Source: Dasypus novemcinctus
Lineage: Eukaryota > Chordata > Mammalia > Cingulata > Dasypodidae
DNA length: 64,000 nucleotides
Reading direction: 5' to 3'
Assembly (NCBI RefSeq): GCF_030445035.2
Contig: NC_080694.1
Span: 70,137,147 to 70,201,146, forward strand
The notes under the pieces were generated by a model. The model worked only from the letters and a program-made list of their open reading frames with translations. It searched no databases and was not told the origin of the DNA. Shown one piece after another: positions 1-11,749 of this stretch. The stretch's first letter is position 1. Every line of letters starts with the position of its first letter. The position numbers and the translations under genes were made by a program.

Positions 1-1991
1 CCAAAACTCTCCCCAATTACTTTTATCATTTGACCCATCCACACAACCCTAGCCCCCTTCAAACCTTCAAAGCCCAACCCAATAGTATCCCCATGCCCAT
101 GTCTTATCCCTTCACTGCAGAGCTACTTACCTCCCTTTTATCATAGATTCCCCCATATGAGCAATGGCACACAACCTTCCCTCCCCCCATTTCCTGTAAG
201 CCTACCTTCCAGTCGCTAGCTCAGTGAGGTAGCTTGATTTGCTTAATTCATATCAGAATCATCATGTAGTATTTATCCTTCAATGCCTGGCTTGCTTCAC
301 TCAACATAAGGTCCTCAAGATTCATCCTTGTTTTCCCAGGTGTTAGTACTGTATTCCTTCTTACAGTTGAGTAGTATTCCATTGTATGTATAATATCGCA
401 TTTTGCTTATCCATTCATTGGTTGATGGACATTTGGCATCTAACTTTTGGCAATAGTGAATAGTCATTGCTATGTATGTTGGTGTGCATATATCAGTTTG
501 TGTCCTTGTTTTCAGTTTTTCTGGGTATATACCAGCAGTGGAATTGCTGAGTCATATGGCAAAAATATAGCTAGATTTTTGAGGAACTGCCAAATAGTCC
601 TCCAGAATGGCAGGATCGTTTTACATTTCCACCAACAGTAGGTGAAGGTTCTCATTCCTCCACATCTTCTCCAGCACTTGTAGTCCTCTGTTTTTTTTAA
701 TAGTCACCAGTCTAATGGGTGTAAGATGGTATCTCATTGTAGTTTTGATTTTCATTTACCTAATGGCTACTGATGTTGAGCATCTTTTCTTGTGCTATTT
801 AGCCATTTGTATTTCTTCTTTGGAGAAACATCTGTTCAAATCTCTTGCCCATTTTTTAAATGGCTTGTCTTTTTGATTCTGAGATATAGGATTTCTTTAT
901 ATGCTGGATATTAGGCTCCTATCAGATATTTGGTCATGAAACACTTTCTCCCATTGGGTAGACTGCCTTTTCACTTTCTGGATCAACTCCTTTGAGGTGC
1001 AAATGGCATTAATTTTGATGAGGTCCCATTTATCTATTTTTTTCTTTCTCTGCTCGTGATTTGGGTGTGAAGTTCATGAAGCCATTTCCTATTACAAGGT
1101 CCTGTAGATGTTTCCCTACATTGTCTTCTAAGGTCTTTATGGTCTTGGCTCTTATATTTAGATCTTTGATCCATCTTGAGTTGATTTTTTTATAAGGTAT
1201 GAGATGGTAATCCTTTCTCATTCTTTTGCATATGGATATCCAGTTCTCCATGCACCATCTGTTGAAGAGACCTTTCTTTCCCTGTTGACTGGGCTTGGTG
1301 GCCTTGTCGAATATCAAATGGCTGTATATGTGAGGATCTATATCAGAACTCTCAATTCACTTCCATTGGTCAGAATGTCTATTCTTATGCCAATACCATG
1401 CCATTTCGGCCACTATAACTTTGTAGCATATTTTAAGGTCAGGTAGTGTGATTCCTCTGATTTCATTTTTCTTTTTCAGTATATCTTTGGCTATTTGGGG
1501 CCTCTCTCCCTTCCAAATAAATTTCATAATTAGTTTTTCCAGGTCATTAAAAAATGCTGTTTTGATTTTTATTAGGATTGTGTTAAATCTGTAGATCAGT
1601 TTGGGTAGGATAGACATCTTAATGATATTTCATCTTCCTATCCATAAACAGAGAATATTTTTCCACTTATTTAAGTCTTCTTTGATTTTCTTTAACAGCA
1701 TTGTGTTGTTTTCTGTGTATAAATCTTTTACACGTTTAGCTAAATTTATTCCTATGTGTTTGATTTTTTCATTTTTTATTGTAAATGGTATTTTTTCTTG
1801 ATTTATTCCTCAGATTGCTCATTATTGGTGTACAGAAATGCTAAAAAATTTTGCACATTGATCTTATAACCTATGACTTTACTGAACTCATAAGTTCTAG
1901 AAGCTTTGTTGTAGATTTCTCAGGGCTTTCTATGCATAAGAAATGTAAATATTGAAAGTTTGAATTCTTCCTTTCCAATTTGGATGCCTTT
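1..1991 (-). mobile_element. L1 LINE, 3' UTR end and ORF2 C-terminal half (host copy of a nested cluster)
   Basis: Read on the minus strand, this is the end of an L1 ORF2 followed by the start of its 3' UTR. Positions 1-330 align by eye with the 3' UTR at 35000-35300. About 330-1980 matches the C-terminal part of ORF2 downstream of the RT core, and short open stretches at 1030-1317 and 1357-1617 read as typical L1 ORF2 (a WYWHKN motif, then SRWIKDLNIR). Many stops and frameshifts show it is dead. The body continues at 2579 after an insertion flanked by a 12-bp duplication at 1980-1991. Confidence 0.85.
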
Positions 1992-2566
1992 CTTTTGGTC
2001 TTTATTTATTTATTTTTAATGTTACATTCAAAAAGCATGAGGTCCATCCCCATATACCCCCCACGCCCCTCACCCCACTCCTCCCATAACAACCTCCTCC
2101 ATCATCATGGGGGCTTTCATTGCACTAGGTGAATACATCTCTGAGCACTACGGCACCACATGGTCAATAGTTTACACTCTCCCCCAGTCCACCCAGTCAG
2201 CCATGGGAAGACATACAATGTCCAGTAACTGTCTTTGTAGTACCACCCCGGACAACTTCAAGTCCTGAAAATGCCCCCACATCACATCTCTTCTTCCCAC
2301 TCCCTACCCTCAGCAGTTACGATGGCCACTTTCTCCACATCAATGCTACATTTTCTTCAATTACTAATCACAATAGCTCATGAATAGAATATCTGTAAGT
2401 CCACTCTAATCCATACTCTATTCCTCCATCCTGTAGACCCTGGCATGATTATGTCCAGTCCACATCTATATCAAGAGGGGGCTTAGATACCGCATGGATG
2501 ATGAATGCAATTTTCCTGCTTGCAGTTGTAGGCACTCTTGGCTCCCTGGTGTGGCGATTGACCTTC
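1992..2566 (-). mobile_element. 5'-truncated L1 3' UTR insertion
   Basis: The segment starts with a T-rich tract (the poly-A tail on the minus strand) and then carries the characteristic 3'-terminal block of this genome's L1 lineage. TTGGATGCCTTT at 1980-1991 and again at 2567-2578 is a target-site duplication. The host L1 ORF2 resumes immediately after it. Confidence 0.85.
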
Positions 2567-2664
2567 TTGGATGCCTTTTTAATCTGTTTCTTGTGTCAGT
2601 GCTCAAGGAAGTACTTCTAACACAATGTTAAGTAGGAGGGGTGGTAGTGGGCATCCATGTCGTG
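2567..2664 (-). mobile_element. L1 ORF2 fragment between two insertions
   Basis: About 100 bp of host ORF2 lies between the two inserted L1 3' ends and matches 37020-37118 in the large L1. It ends in GTCGTG (2659-2664), repeated at 4108-4113 after the next insertion. About 290 bp of ORF2, equivalent to 37118-37408, is missing across that insertion. Confidence 0.75.
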
Positions 2665-4107
2665 TTTTTTTTTTTTTCCAAATTCTACTCAATTTATTCA
2701 TTTTTTAAAAAGATATTACATTAAAAAATTATGAGGTCCCCATTCGCCCCCAGTGCCCCCACCCCACCACTCCCCCCACAGTAACACTCTCCCCCATCAT
2801 CATGTCACATCCATTGCATCTGGTGAGTACATCTCTGGGCATCGCTGTGCCCCATGTCCCATGTTCCACACCATAGCCCACACTTGCCCACGTTCCATCC
2901 AGTGGGGCATGGGAGGACATACAACATCCGGCAATTGTCCCTGGGGCACGACCCAGGACAACTCCAAGTCCGAAGAATGCCTCCACATCTCTTCTCTTCG
3001 TCCCATTCCCCACACCCAGCAGCCACGATGGCCACTTTTCCCACATCAATGCCACATTTTCTCAATTATTAAGCACAATAGTTAATGAATAGACTATCAT
3101 TAAGTACACTCTGATCCTTACTGTATTCCTCCTTCCTGTGGACCTTGGCTTGGTTGTATCCATTCCACATCTATGTCAAGAGGGGGTTTAGATTCCACAT
3201 GGATATTGGATGCAATCCTCCTGCTTTCAATTGTAGGCATTCTAGGCTGCATGGTGTGGTGGTTGACATTCTTAAGCTCCATGTTAGCTGAGTGGAGTAA
3301 GTCCAATAAATCAGAGTGTAGGAGCTGAAGTCTGTTGAGGCTCAGGGCCTGGCTATCATATTGTCAGTCCAGAGATTCAAATCCCCTAGATATATCTTAA
3401 GCCCCAGCATCAACTACAATTCCAGTAAAGTAGCATGAAAGTCTTGTGAAAAGAGATCCCATCTGAGTCCAGCTCCATCACTCAGAAACACCAGCTCCAA
3501 AGAAGGGCCAACTGGCATGGCAGTGAACCCCATCTGCCATGACCATAGAACCTGTGGGTCTCTTTAGCCCTCAAAAGGACCAATATCTGGGGTTGTATCT
3601 ACTTTATCTGTCTCTGAGACTCTGCTCAGGTTTGCATAAGGGCAATCCTTCTGACAACCTCCAGACTCTTTTTTAGAAACTCATAGCCATATGAACTCAT
3701 TTGTCTTTTCCATTTCCCCTTTACTTTAGGTCAAACAGCATTTTTAACTCCTGTTATTATATGTAGACAGGGATACTCTGCTGGTCAGTGTTGAACCTTT
3801 AATTTAAGGTCATTTTCTAGTTACGTCATCAGCTGGTACTTGGTAGTGATCCCTCAGTGCCAGGGAGGCTCATCCCCGGGTATCATGTCCCACACTGGGG
3901 GGAATGCATTGCATTTACATGCTGAGTTTGGCTTCGAGACTGGCCATATTTGAGTAACACAGAGGCTGTCAGGAGGGAACTCTTAGGCACAGTGCTGCTC
4001 TAGGCCTTGTTCTTATTTCAAGTGTATAGGCTCACAAGCATAGTCATTAGTATCAGGGGCTCACTGTTGGACCCTCATTCCTTCCTGGTCCTTACCGTTG
4101 CACCTGG
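2665..4107 (-). mobile_element. L1 3' UTR insertion, 1.44 kb, 5' truncated
   Basis: A poly-T start is followed by the L1 3' UTR blocks in the order seen at 14575-15990 and 32118-33530. It breaks off at a point matching about 15980. GTCGTG flanks both sides. Open frames of about 60-110 codons inside it fall on both strands and reflect the C-rich 3' UTR, not genes. Confidence 0.85.
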
Positions 4108-5868
4108 GTCGTGGTGTATAATTTGTTTGATGTGTTGTTGAATACAATTCACAAGAATTTTGTTAAGGATTTTAATATCTAGGTTCATTAGAGAGATTGT
4201 TCTCTTTAACATCTAGATTCCTTAGAAAGACGTAGTTTTCGTTTCTTGTGGTGTCTTTGTTTGGTTTGTTATTAGGGTAATTTTGGCAACAGTGAATTAG
4301 TTAGGCAATGTTCCTACTATTTTGATTATTTGGAATGGTTTACACAAGAATGGTGTTATTTATTTCTGAAATGTTTCATAGAATTCACCTGTGATGCCAT
4401 CTGGCGCAGGGCTCTTCATAGTTGGGAGGTTTTTAATGACTTATTCTATCTCTTTATTTGTGATTGGCTTGTGTGTTCATCAATTTCTTCATTCATCAGT
4501 GTAGGCTGCTTGTGTGTGTCTAGGAATTTGTCCATTTCCTCTAAATTGTCATTCTTGTTGGCATATAGTTTTTCAAAGTATCCTCTTATAATAGTCTTTA
4601 TTTCTATGGGTTCAGTGATGATATCCCCTTTCTCATTGCTTATTTTGTGTATTTGCATCTTCGCTCTTTTTTCATTTTTAGTCTAAGGGTTTGTCAATTT
4701 TACTGATCTTCTGAAAACCAGCTCATTGTTTTATTTTTTTCAGGTGCTTTCTTATTTTCTCTTTCATTTGGTTCTGCTCTGATATTTGTTATTTCTTTCT
4801 TCTTCCTTTGGGGTTACTTGGATTTTTTGCTAATTTCTCCAAGTGTGCAGTTAGGTCTTCAATTTTAGCTCTTTCTTCTTTTTGATATTATGAATTTATG
4901 ACTATGAATTTCCTTCTCATATACCTTTTGATGTGTCCCATAAGGTCTTTAAAAAGATTTGTTACTTATTTATTTATTTATTTATTTATTTCTCTCCCCC
5001 TACCCACTGTCTGTTCTCTGTGTCCATTTGCTTGTGTGTCCACTTGGATTCTTGTCAGTGGCACTGGGAATCTGTGTCTCTTTTTGTTGCATCATCTTGC
5101 TGCATCAGCTCTTGTCCCATAAGTTTTGATATGGTTTGTCATCATTTTCCTTGGTTTCAAGGAAGTTACTGATTTCTATTGAAATTTCCAGCTTGACATG
5201 CTCTTTGTCTAAGAGTGTGCTCCTTGTCTTCCATATCTTTGTGCCTAATCTGGTTCTCTGGCTCTTGGAGATTTCCAGCTTTATTCCATTGTAGTCAAAT
5301 AAATTATTTTGTATGATTTCAATCTTTCTGAATTCGTTGAGTCTTTCTCTTTGGCTTAGCATGTGGTTTATCTTGGAGAATGATTTATGTGTGCTTGAGA
5401 AGAATGTATATCCTGCTATATTAAGGTGAGTGTTCTGTCTTTATTAGGTTCAGATCTGCTAATATATTATTCAAAGTCTTTGTTTCTCTATGGATTCTCT
5501 GTTGAGATGTTCTGTCTAATGCTGATAATGTTGTATTAAAGTCCCCCACTATAATTGTAGAAGCATGTATTCCTCCACTTAGTTTTTCCAGTCTTTGTCT
5601 CATGTATTTTGAGGCACCCTGTTTAGGTGCATAAATATTTAGATTGCTCTTTTTTCTTGAAAGATTACCCCTTATACTAATATGTAGTGTTCATCTTTGT
5701 CTCTCACAATAGTTTTACATTTTAATTTATTTTTCCAATATTAGTATTGCTACTCCTACCCTTTTTGGTTATTGTTTGCTTGTAAGATTGTTTTCCAGCC
5801 ATTCATGTTCAACCTCCTTGAATCCCTGAGTCTAAGGTGGGTTTCTTGTAGACAGCATATATCAAGGT
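4108..5868 (-). mobile_element. L1 ORF2 fragment (RT upstream part and endonuclease), split by a SINE
   Basis: On the minus strand this is the upstream half of ORF2. Open pieces include a QETHLRLRDS stretch (5756-5944), characteristic of the L1 endonuclease, and VGDFNTTLS (5421-5603). It is interrupted by a SINE at 4945-5112. It ends near the start of ORF2 at about 5868, where another L1 3' UTR joins. Numerous stops make it non-functional. Confidence 0.85.
4945..5112 (-). mobile_element. DAS-like tRNA-derived SINE, 5' truncated
   Basis: An A-rich tail (ATTT repeats on the plus strand) is followed by the 3' body of the long SINE subtype, recognised by the TTTTTGTTGCATCATCTTG block. The tRNA-like head with the A and B boxes is missing. 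The site duplication is TGTCCCATAAG (4934-4944 and 5113-5123). Confidence 0.85.
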
Positions 5869-7055
5869 CTTTTTCCAAATGCATTGCTAGTTCGTACTTA
5901 GTAATAATCTCTTGGTGCCAGGAAGGCTTATCCCTGCAGGTCATATCCCATGCTGGGGGGAAGGTAGTGAGCCTATATGCTGAATTTGACTTAAAGAGAG
6001 GCTATATTTGAGCAAAAAGGAGGCTTTCAGGAGTTAACTCTCAGGCAATATATAATATTAAGCTAAGTATCAATTTCATAAGAACAAAGTCCAGCAGTAG
6101 AACCATCAATGGCAAGGCCTGGTATACTGGTATGTCTTCCTTTGCCAGGCACTGCCCATGTACTCTAGGGATTCTTGCCCCTCTATTAGAGAATGTAACA
6201 AGGCTTCCAAGGGCAGGAAATATTCTTTCAGTTAATGTGTGGTCCTTCTCCCATGAAGACAACATACAATGACCACCTGAACATATGCCTCAGAGCCATG
6301 TCCCAGGGGCACCCTGCCCCACACAACCCCCCTTCACCAACACCCCCCACCAATGATCCTCCCCTGCCACAGTTGTGACCCTTCTGCAATCCAAAACCTC
6401 CCTAAAACCAAAGCCAAAAAAATGAATTAAAACAAATAAGAATTAAAAACCAAATAAAATACAAAAAGAAAAATTATGAAAAAGTTAAAAAAATTTTCAT
6501 TGCCTTTCATCACCACAAGAAATGTTATCTTTTATGTACAGTAACAGTTTCCTTGGTATGTGTCCCCAGTGTTTTTTTAATTTATTTTTTGCTTTATTTT
6601 CAAAGAAGATCTAGGTTACAGAAAAGTCACATAGAAAATACATAGGATTACCATATACCCAACCACTTCCCCCTCTCATTTTACCTGATTAATAACATTT
6701 TACATTTGTATCATATATTTGTTACAATTAATGTACAAATATTGAAGCATTGCTACTAACCATTGTCGAAAGCTTATATTTTGCACTGTATGCTTTTCTA
6801 TGTTTTGAGAAAACTTAAAATGGCCTGTATTTTTCTTTGCAAGATCATGCAGAACAATTCCAATGCAGTAAAAATGCCCTATGTACCATCTATTTTATTC
6901 TATCATCCCTCTCCCCTCAGAACCTATGGTAACCACTAAGTTCCTCTTTTTTGAAGAACAGGGTTCACAGTTACATGCAATAATTTTGAATACTTGACAT
7001 ACTGTTCTGTTTTTTTAGGTGCTGCTTATGTTCTTGAGAGATTCTTGCCCCTATA
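5869..7055 (-). mobile_element. L1 3' UTR segment, older subfamily, inverted relative to 7056-7849
   Basis: The sequence parallels 59900-60680, including the block around 6350-6620. It has no terminal poly-A at its left end. It is probably the inverted 5' part of the insertion whose 3' end is at 7056-7849, although the two parts seem to overlap by about 100 bp of L1 sequence. Two independent insertions are the alternative. Confidence 0.65.
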
Positions 7056-7849
7056 CTGGAGAACAAAGCAGGACATATACGTACACTCTGTTCCACTCAG
7101 TATGGGACATTACTCCCAGGAATGAGCCTCATTGGAATCAAGGGATCATTACCAAGATCCAACTTTCAACATCCATTCTACAGTTTATGGACTAACCCAT
7201 GACAATTAAAAATGGATGATTACGGACAATGGTCTTCTCACAAAACAGAATACATACAACTGCAAGTAAGCCATTTCCATCCATCTGCCCCTCTCAATCA
7301 GAAAAACAGTGGGCATCACCACCCCAAAATCCTCAAGACTGAGAAATGAAAAACATAAATGGGAAATGAACTATGGCCTAAAGTACACTTATTATTATTC
7401 TAGTAACATAAGTACTTTTACTTTGATATAAAGGCAGTGGCTCCCAGAGGTTCTGAGGGGAGGGAGAGGGAAGAATAAGTGTAACAAGGATAATTTGGGG
7501 GACATTGGAATTGCCCTGCATGACACTGCAATGATGGATACAGGCCATTATACATTCTATCCAAAGTATAAAATTGTGTGGGGCAATGGGCAATGTGTAA
7601 GCTATAATATAAGCTATAGACCATGGTTAGAAGCAATACTTCAATATGTGTTCAATTGTAAAAAAAAAAAATAGTACTACTAACAAAAGATGTTGTTAAT
7701 AGAGAAGTGTGAGGGAGGGGGGAGGTTGGGGTTTATGGGGATCTCCTATATATTTGATGTAACATTTATGTTTATCTCATAAACATAAAATAAATCTATT
7801 TATATTTATTGAAAGCTTCTTTAAAATAAATGAAAATAAAAATAAAAAA
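7056..7849 (+). mobile_element. L1 3' UTR terminal segment with poly-A end
   Basis: The plus-strand 3' end of the older L1 subfamily, also seen at 13571-13925 and 60681-61210, with AATAAA motifs and an A-rich end at about 7785-7849. The tail abuts the left edge of the segmental duplication. Confidence 0.75.
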
Positions 7850-8382
7850 TGCTGGGAGTAATAGAACATTACATAATTTTAGAAAGAAGTTTGGAACATT
7901 AAAAACCTATGAAGTGTTTTCCTAAACTAAGCTCAATAATTCTGTCTTTCTTAACTTTATTTTAAGAAAAATTGAAATGCAGTCAAAGCCATGATTAATT
8001 TGTAGATATATGATAATTACTGAGAAAATAACAATAAGGAGGGAAAGAGAATTCAGAAATTATAAAACAAAATTTATGGGCATACATTTATCTCTAAGTA
8101 CTTATACTACAACAAGATTTTAATAAATTTTAATGTCAGGAACCACATTATGACATTATCCGACTGTTGCAAGATTGTTTTAGAGATGGTTCAAAAAGCA
8201 TTTCTATGATTGTAATGCTATTTTAATAGGCATTGCACATCTGATGTTTGATGATAGGTATAAATTCTGTTTTCTGGTTTCCTGGGATGTCTTTATTAGT
8301 GATTCATTCATATAAACTTTTTCATAGGAATTTTCTGTTTCCTTTGTAGAAATACTTGATGGTTAGGGAAACATATCTCCAC

Positions 8383-8548
8383 GTGTGGCCTCAGACAAGC
8401 AACCTTAGCACCACCTGAGAGCTTGTTAGAAATTCAAGTACCTGGGCACCACCAGGACCCACTGAACCTGAATTTCTGACTGAGCATGGAGGTTCTTATG
8501 ATGTAATTGGTCTCCAGGAGATTCACAGACCTATTAAATCTGACATCC
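8383..8548 (-). mobile_element. MER5-like hAT-Charlie non-autonomous DNA transposon
   Basis: The block reads like the reverse complement of MER5A/B: a block containing CACCTGAGAGCTTGTTAGAA, then the C-rich middle, then CTCCAGGAGATTC. It is an old mammalian repeat present before the duplication, since copy B carries it at 47868-48035. Family assignment is from memory of the consensus. Confidence 0.65.
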
Positions 8549-10693
8549 CTGAGTGAGGGACACCAAAACCCTGTCCTACTAAACTATTCCTCCTCTGTGA
8601 AGTTTCAAGGGCTCCAGGTCCCAGGTGCCATGTGGGTGGAGTAAATGAAACATAGTTATCATTCAGTTCAGGCTTCCCTTAGGAAAGATGCCAAAAGAAC
8701 TTGGTTCTCAGGGGAAATAGCATGTTTAAAAAGATGTTTTATTAGTTGTATAAAGTTCAGCAATTGGTAACCAGCTTTGATAGCTGGCCATACACCAAGA
8801 ACCACTTGTAGTGTTTCCAATTTTGGATAAGGGAAGAGAGAAAGACTTTATGGAAACTACCAGAACCCTATAATCTTCAAATGGAATTTGAAAAAGCAAG
8901 ATTGTTAATTCTAACAAGGAAGGAACCTTACTTCCCTGAACATGAGGAGATTAACAAAGTCCTTTGGATGAATTTATATAAATGTATTGCAAAAATGAAA
9001 CACATTAAGGAGAACAAATAAACTGGAAAAGGTTAGTATTTTATGTGTATATAGAAATATCCACTAAAAAGCCTTGAAACACTTCTTCAAATCATTTCTC
9101 CTATCACTGGTTGAGAAGTATACCTGGATAGACATGCTTTCTGTGCCTTTAAAAAAAATCCCAAGATTCCTGCTTGCATTTCACTAATACTGATAGTTTT
9201 TCACATGTGAGGAAGTAGTGTTAATTGGAAAGGCCAATTCTCTTAATCATGTACTATCAGTTTTACTTTTCCTATAAAATCGAGATAAAATTCTTTAACT
9301 TACAGAAGATAAAAATGCTTGTGTGGGTAAAATAACATATAATTCTACCATGGTATCTTTTTAATAAAAAGAGCACTCAAAATTGTTTAGTTTTTAAATT
9401 CCCTGTCTATTGATAATTACTTGTACAGATTTGGCAAACTACTTTTTTTCCCTCTTGTGTCATAAAAATGCTATTTGGTGTTTTTAAGTTTATTTTTGAG
9501 TTGCAATGATTATTCCCACACACACACATTTTTAGAATTTCCTGTATTTCACCATTCAAACTTGGCTGCCACAAGCAGACAGACATAAATGTTTCTTGCA
9601 TCTAGTGGAAACCTTAGCATCAGAGAAATTAAAGTATTTAATGAACAAAAATAAAAATTGAGCATGGAAAATAATGCTGTTTTCATCTTATCAGATCAAT
9701 GAAAAAGGCAAAAAACAGGATATTGAAAGAAATTAATTTTGTTGGAGGCAGGTACTTTTATCTCATTCCTCCTGCTTTTTATTATATAGTGTGAGACGAG
9801 ACTTTGATTAAAATGGATAAAGTTGGTTGGGGGGTCTAGATACATTATTCTTATGATTCATATTGGCAGAGTGAGAGAAAAGAGGCCTTCAAATGTGATA
9901 GCCAAAACAAAAATTTAAAGTCTTTTAGTGAATTTAATATCTATCTTTATTATAAATTTTTAATAGTGACCCCACCCAGACAAAAGGATGTAGAAATTCT
10001 TCAAAGAAGAATGTCAGCAGGGAATCGATACCACACATTAGAAATATAAACCAAATAAAAAAAGCTGTTGAGTAATGAAAACCTCTCCCAGATTGATAGG
10101 GAATGGGGCAGGGGTCCTGGCTTCAAGTTTAAGATTGTTCAGATTGTCATTTCTAAGATTTCTCAGGTATTAAAGTCTGAAAAGACATTCATTAGGCAGT
10201 TTTCCAGCTACTGTGCAGAACTCACAGAAGAATGAAAAATGCAGGAATGTGAGGGACTCATTATGAAGTAACTCATTGACTCTCATATTCTGATGAGTAC
10301 TTTAAGGAGCGTAGAACTCTTTTAATGAGGGAAAACAGCACTTGGCCCCATCCCCAAAGCTCAAACATGGACAAGGAACCTAAACTTGACTTCTCCCTTC
10401 TCTGAAATAATCTACGCCCTTCATATTTTTTATCAAGTTTTATACTGAGTATTTAAATATTTTTCTTCCACATTTAAGACCACTTCAAAACTATATGTAT
10501 GTTTTTTTCTTTTTTGGGAAATACCTTTACATGCAGTAAATTGTCAATCACAATTTAATGACTTGAACTGAAGATAATTAATGTGAAGGGAAGTTGAATA
10601 AAATGAGTTGAAATGGAAAATTGGTAGATACAGAAGATAGTCCAAGCAATCAGAATAATCACTGATTCAGAAGGTGATATGTAAATATTTTTT
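8549..10693. other. Non-coding spacer upstream of the OR, no gene seen
   Basis: AT-rich sequence shared with copy B (48036-50330) and otherwise without recognisable repeats apart from a short CA run near 9522. No open frame here is supported: the 63- and 64-codon minus-strand frames have no recognisable features. Confidence 0.6.
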
Positions 10694-11059
10694 TTTTTTA
10701 AAGATTTATTTATTTTATTTAATTTCCCCCCCTCCCCAGGTGTCTGTTCTTGGTGTCTATTTGCTGCGTCTTGTTTCTTTGTCCGCTTCTGTTGTCGTCA
10801 GCGGCACGGGAAGTGTGGGCGGCGCCATTTCTGGGCAGGCTGCTCTTTCTTTTCACGCTGGGCGGCTCTCCTCACGGGCGCACTCCTTGCGCGTGGGGCT
10901 CCCCCACGCGGGGGACACCCTTGCGTGGCACGGCACTCCTTGCGCACATCAGCACTGCGCATGGCCAGCTCCACACGGGTCAAGGAGGCCCGGGGTTTGA
11001 ACCGCGGACCTCCCATATGGTAGACGGACGCCCTAACCACTGGGCCAAAGTCCGTTTCC
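10694..11059 (-). mobile_element. DAS-like tRNA-derived SINE, full length
   Basis: On the minus strand the head carries an A-box-like TGGCCCAGTGGTTAGGG and a B box GGTTCAAACCC, followed by a GC-rich body and an AAATAAAT/A-rich tail. Exact flanking repeats TGTAAATATTTTTT lie at 10680-10693 and 11060-11073. The corresponding site in copy B (about 50320-50345) is empty, so insertion followed the duplication. Open frames of 80-108 codons across it are SINE-derived. Confidence 0.93.
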
Positions 11060-11749
11060 TGTAAATATTTTTTGATAAGTGTTTTGTTCTAGACTTCAAT
11101 AAGATGCCATTAATAAAATACTAACTGGAAGGTGAATAACTCTATATCTTTTGGTGTTGTGTCCACAATTACAGGGGACTCTTCTTACAATAGCAGAATT
11201 GTTGGGCAGGAAAGGACTTAGGTATTACCCTTTTCAAACAACTAATTCTTCAACTTGGAGTGCCATATTTCCTTTAAATGTCATTCCATTTACAAAAATA
11301 GAACGATTTACCATACACAGATGGTATTTACCATACCCACCCAATACCAGAATCCTCTATCCAAGAGCTTATCCCTGCTTTTCTATTGTTGACTTAAAGG
11401 AAAATGATAGTTTTCACCTGTGGGAATGGAATAACCTTTTTTTTTTTTTTTTTTGATGCAGATGTAAGCGTTTTTCTGGAGGGCCACTGCTTTTGACCAC
11501 ATGTGCACTCAGCTATAGCTACTGGTTTACTAGTGTAGACTGTAAGCTCCATGAATCCAAGAGACACAGCTCTTCATTTGTGGATTCCTAACACCTAGGG
11601 TACCACTGACCCATAACAGATGCTTAGTGAAGAATTTCTAAAGAAACAATGATGAATAAATGAATGGACATTTATGGTAAGATCTTTCCATTGCTTTTCC
11701 CATTTTTTCTTCTCTTCCATCCACCACCTCCTCATTTTGTATCTTCAAA
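11060..11749. other. Immediate 5' flank of the OR gene
   Basis: This 690-bp stretch is conserved with copy B (50345-50992), including a T run at 11438-11453 where copy B has a short GA-rich run. ORs usually have upstream non-coding exons, but I cannot place one here. The pyrimidine-rich stretch before the start codon lacks an AG directly ahead of the ATG. Confidence 0.45.
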
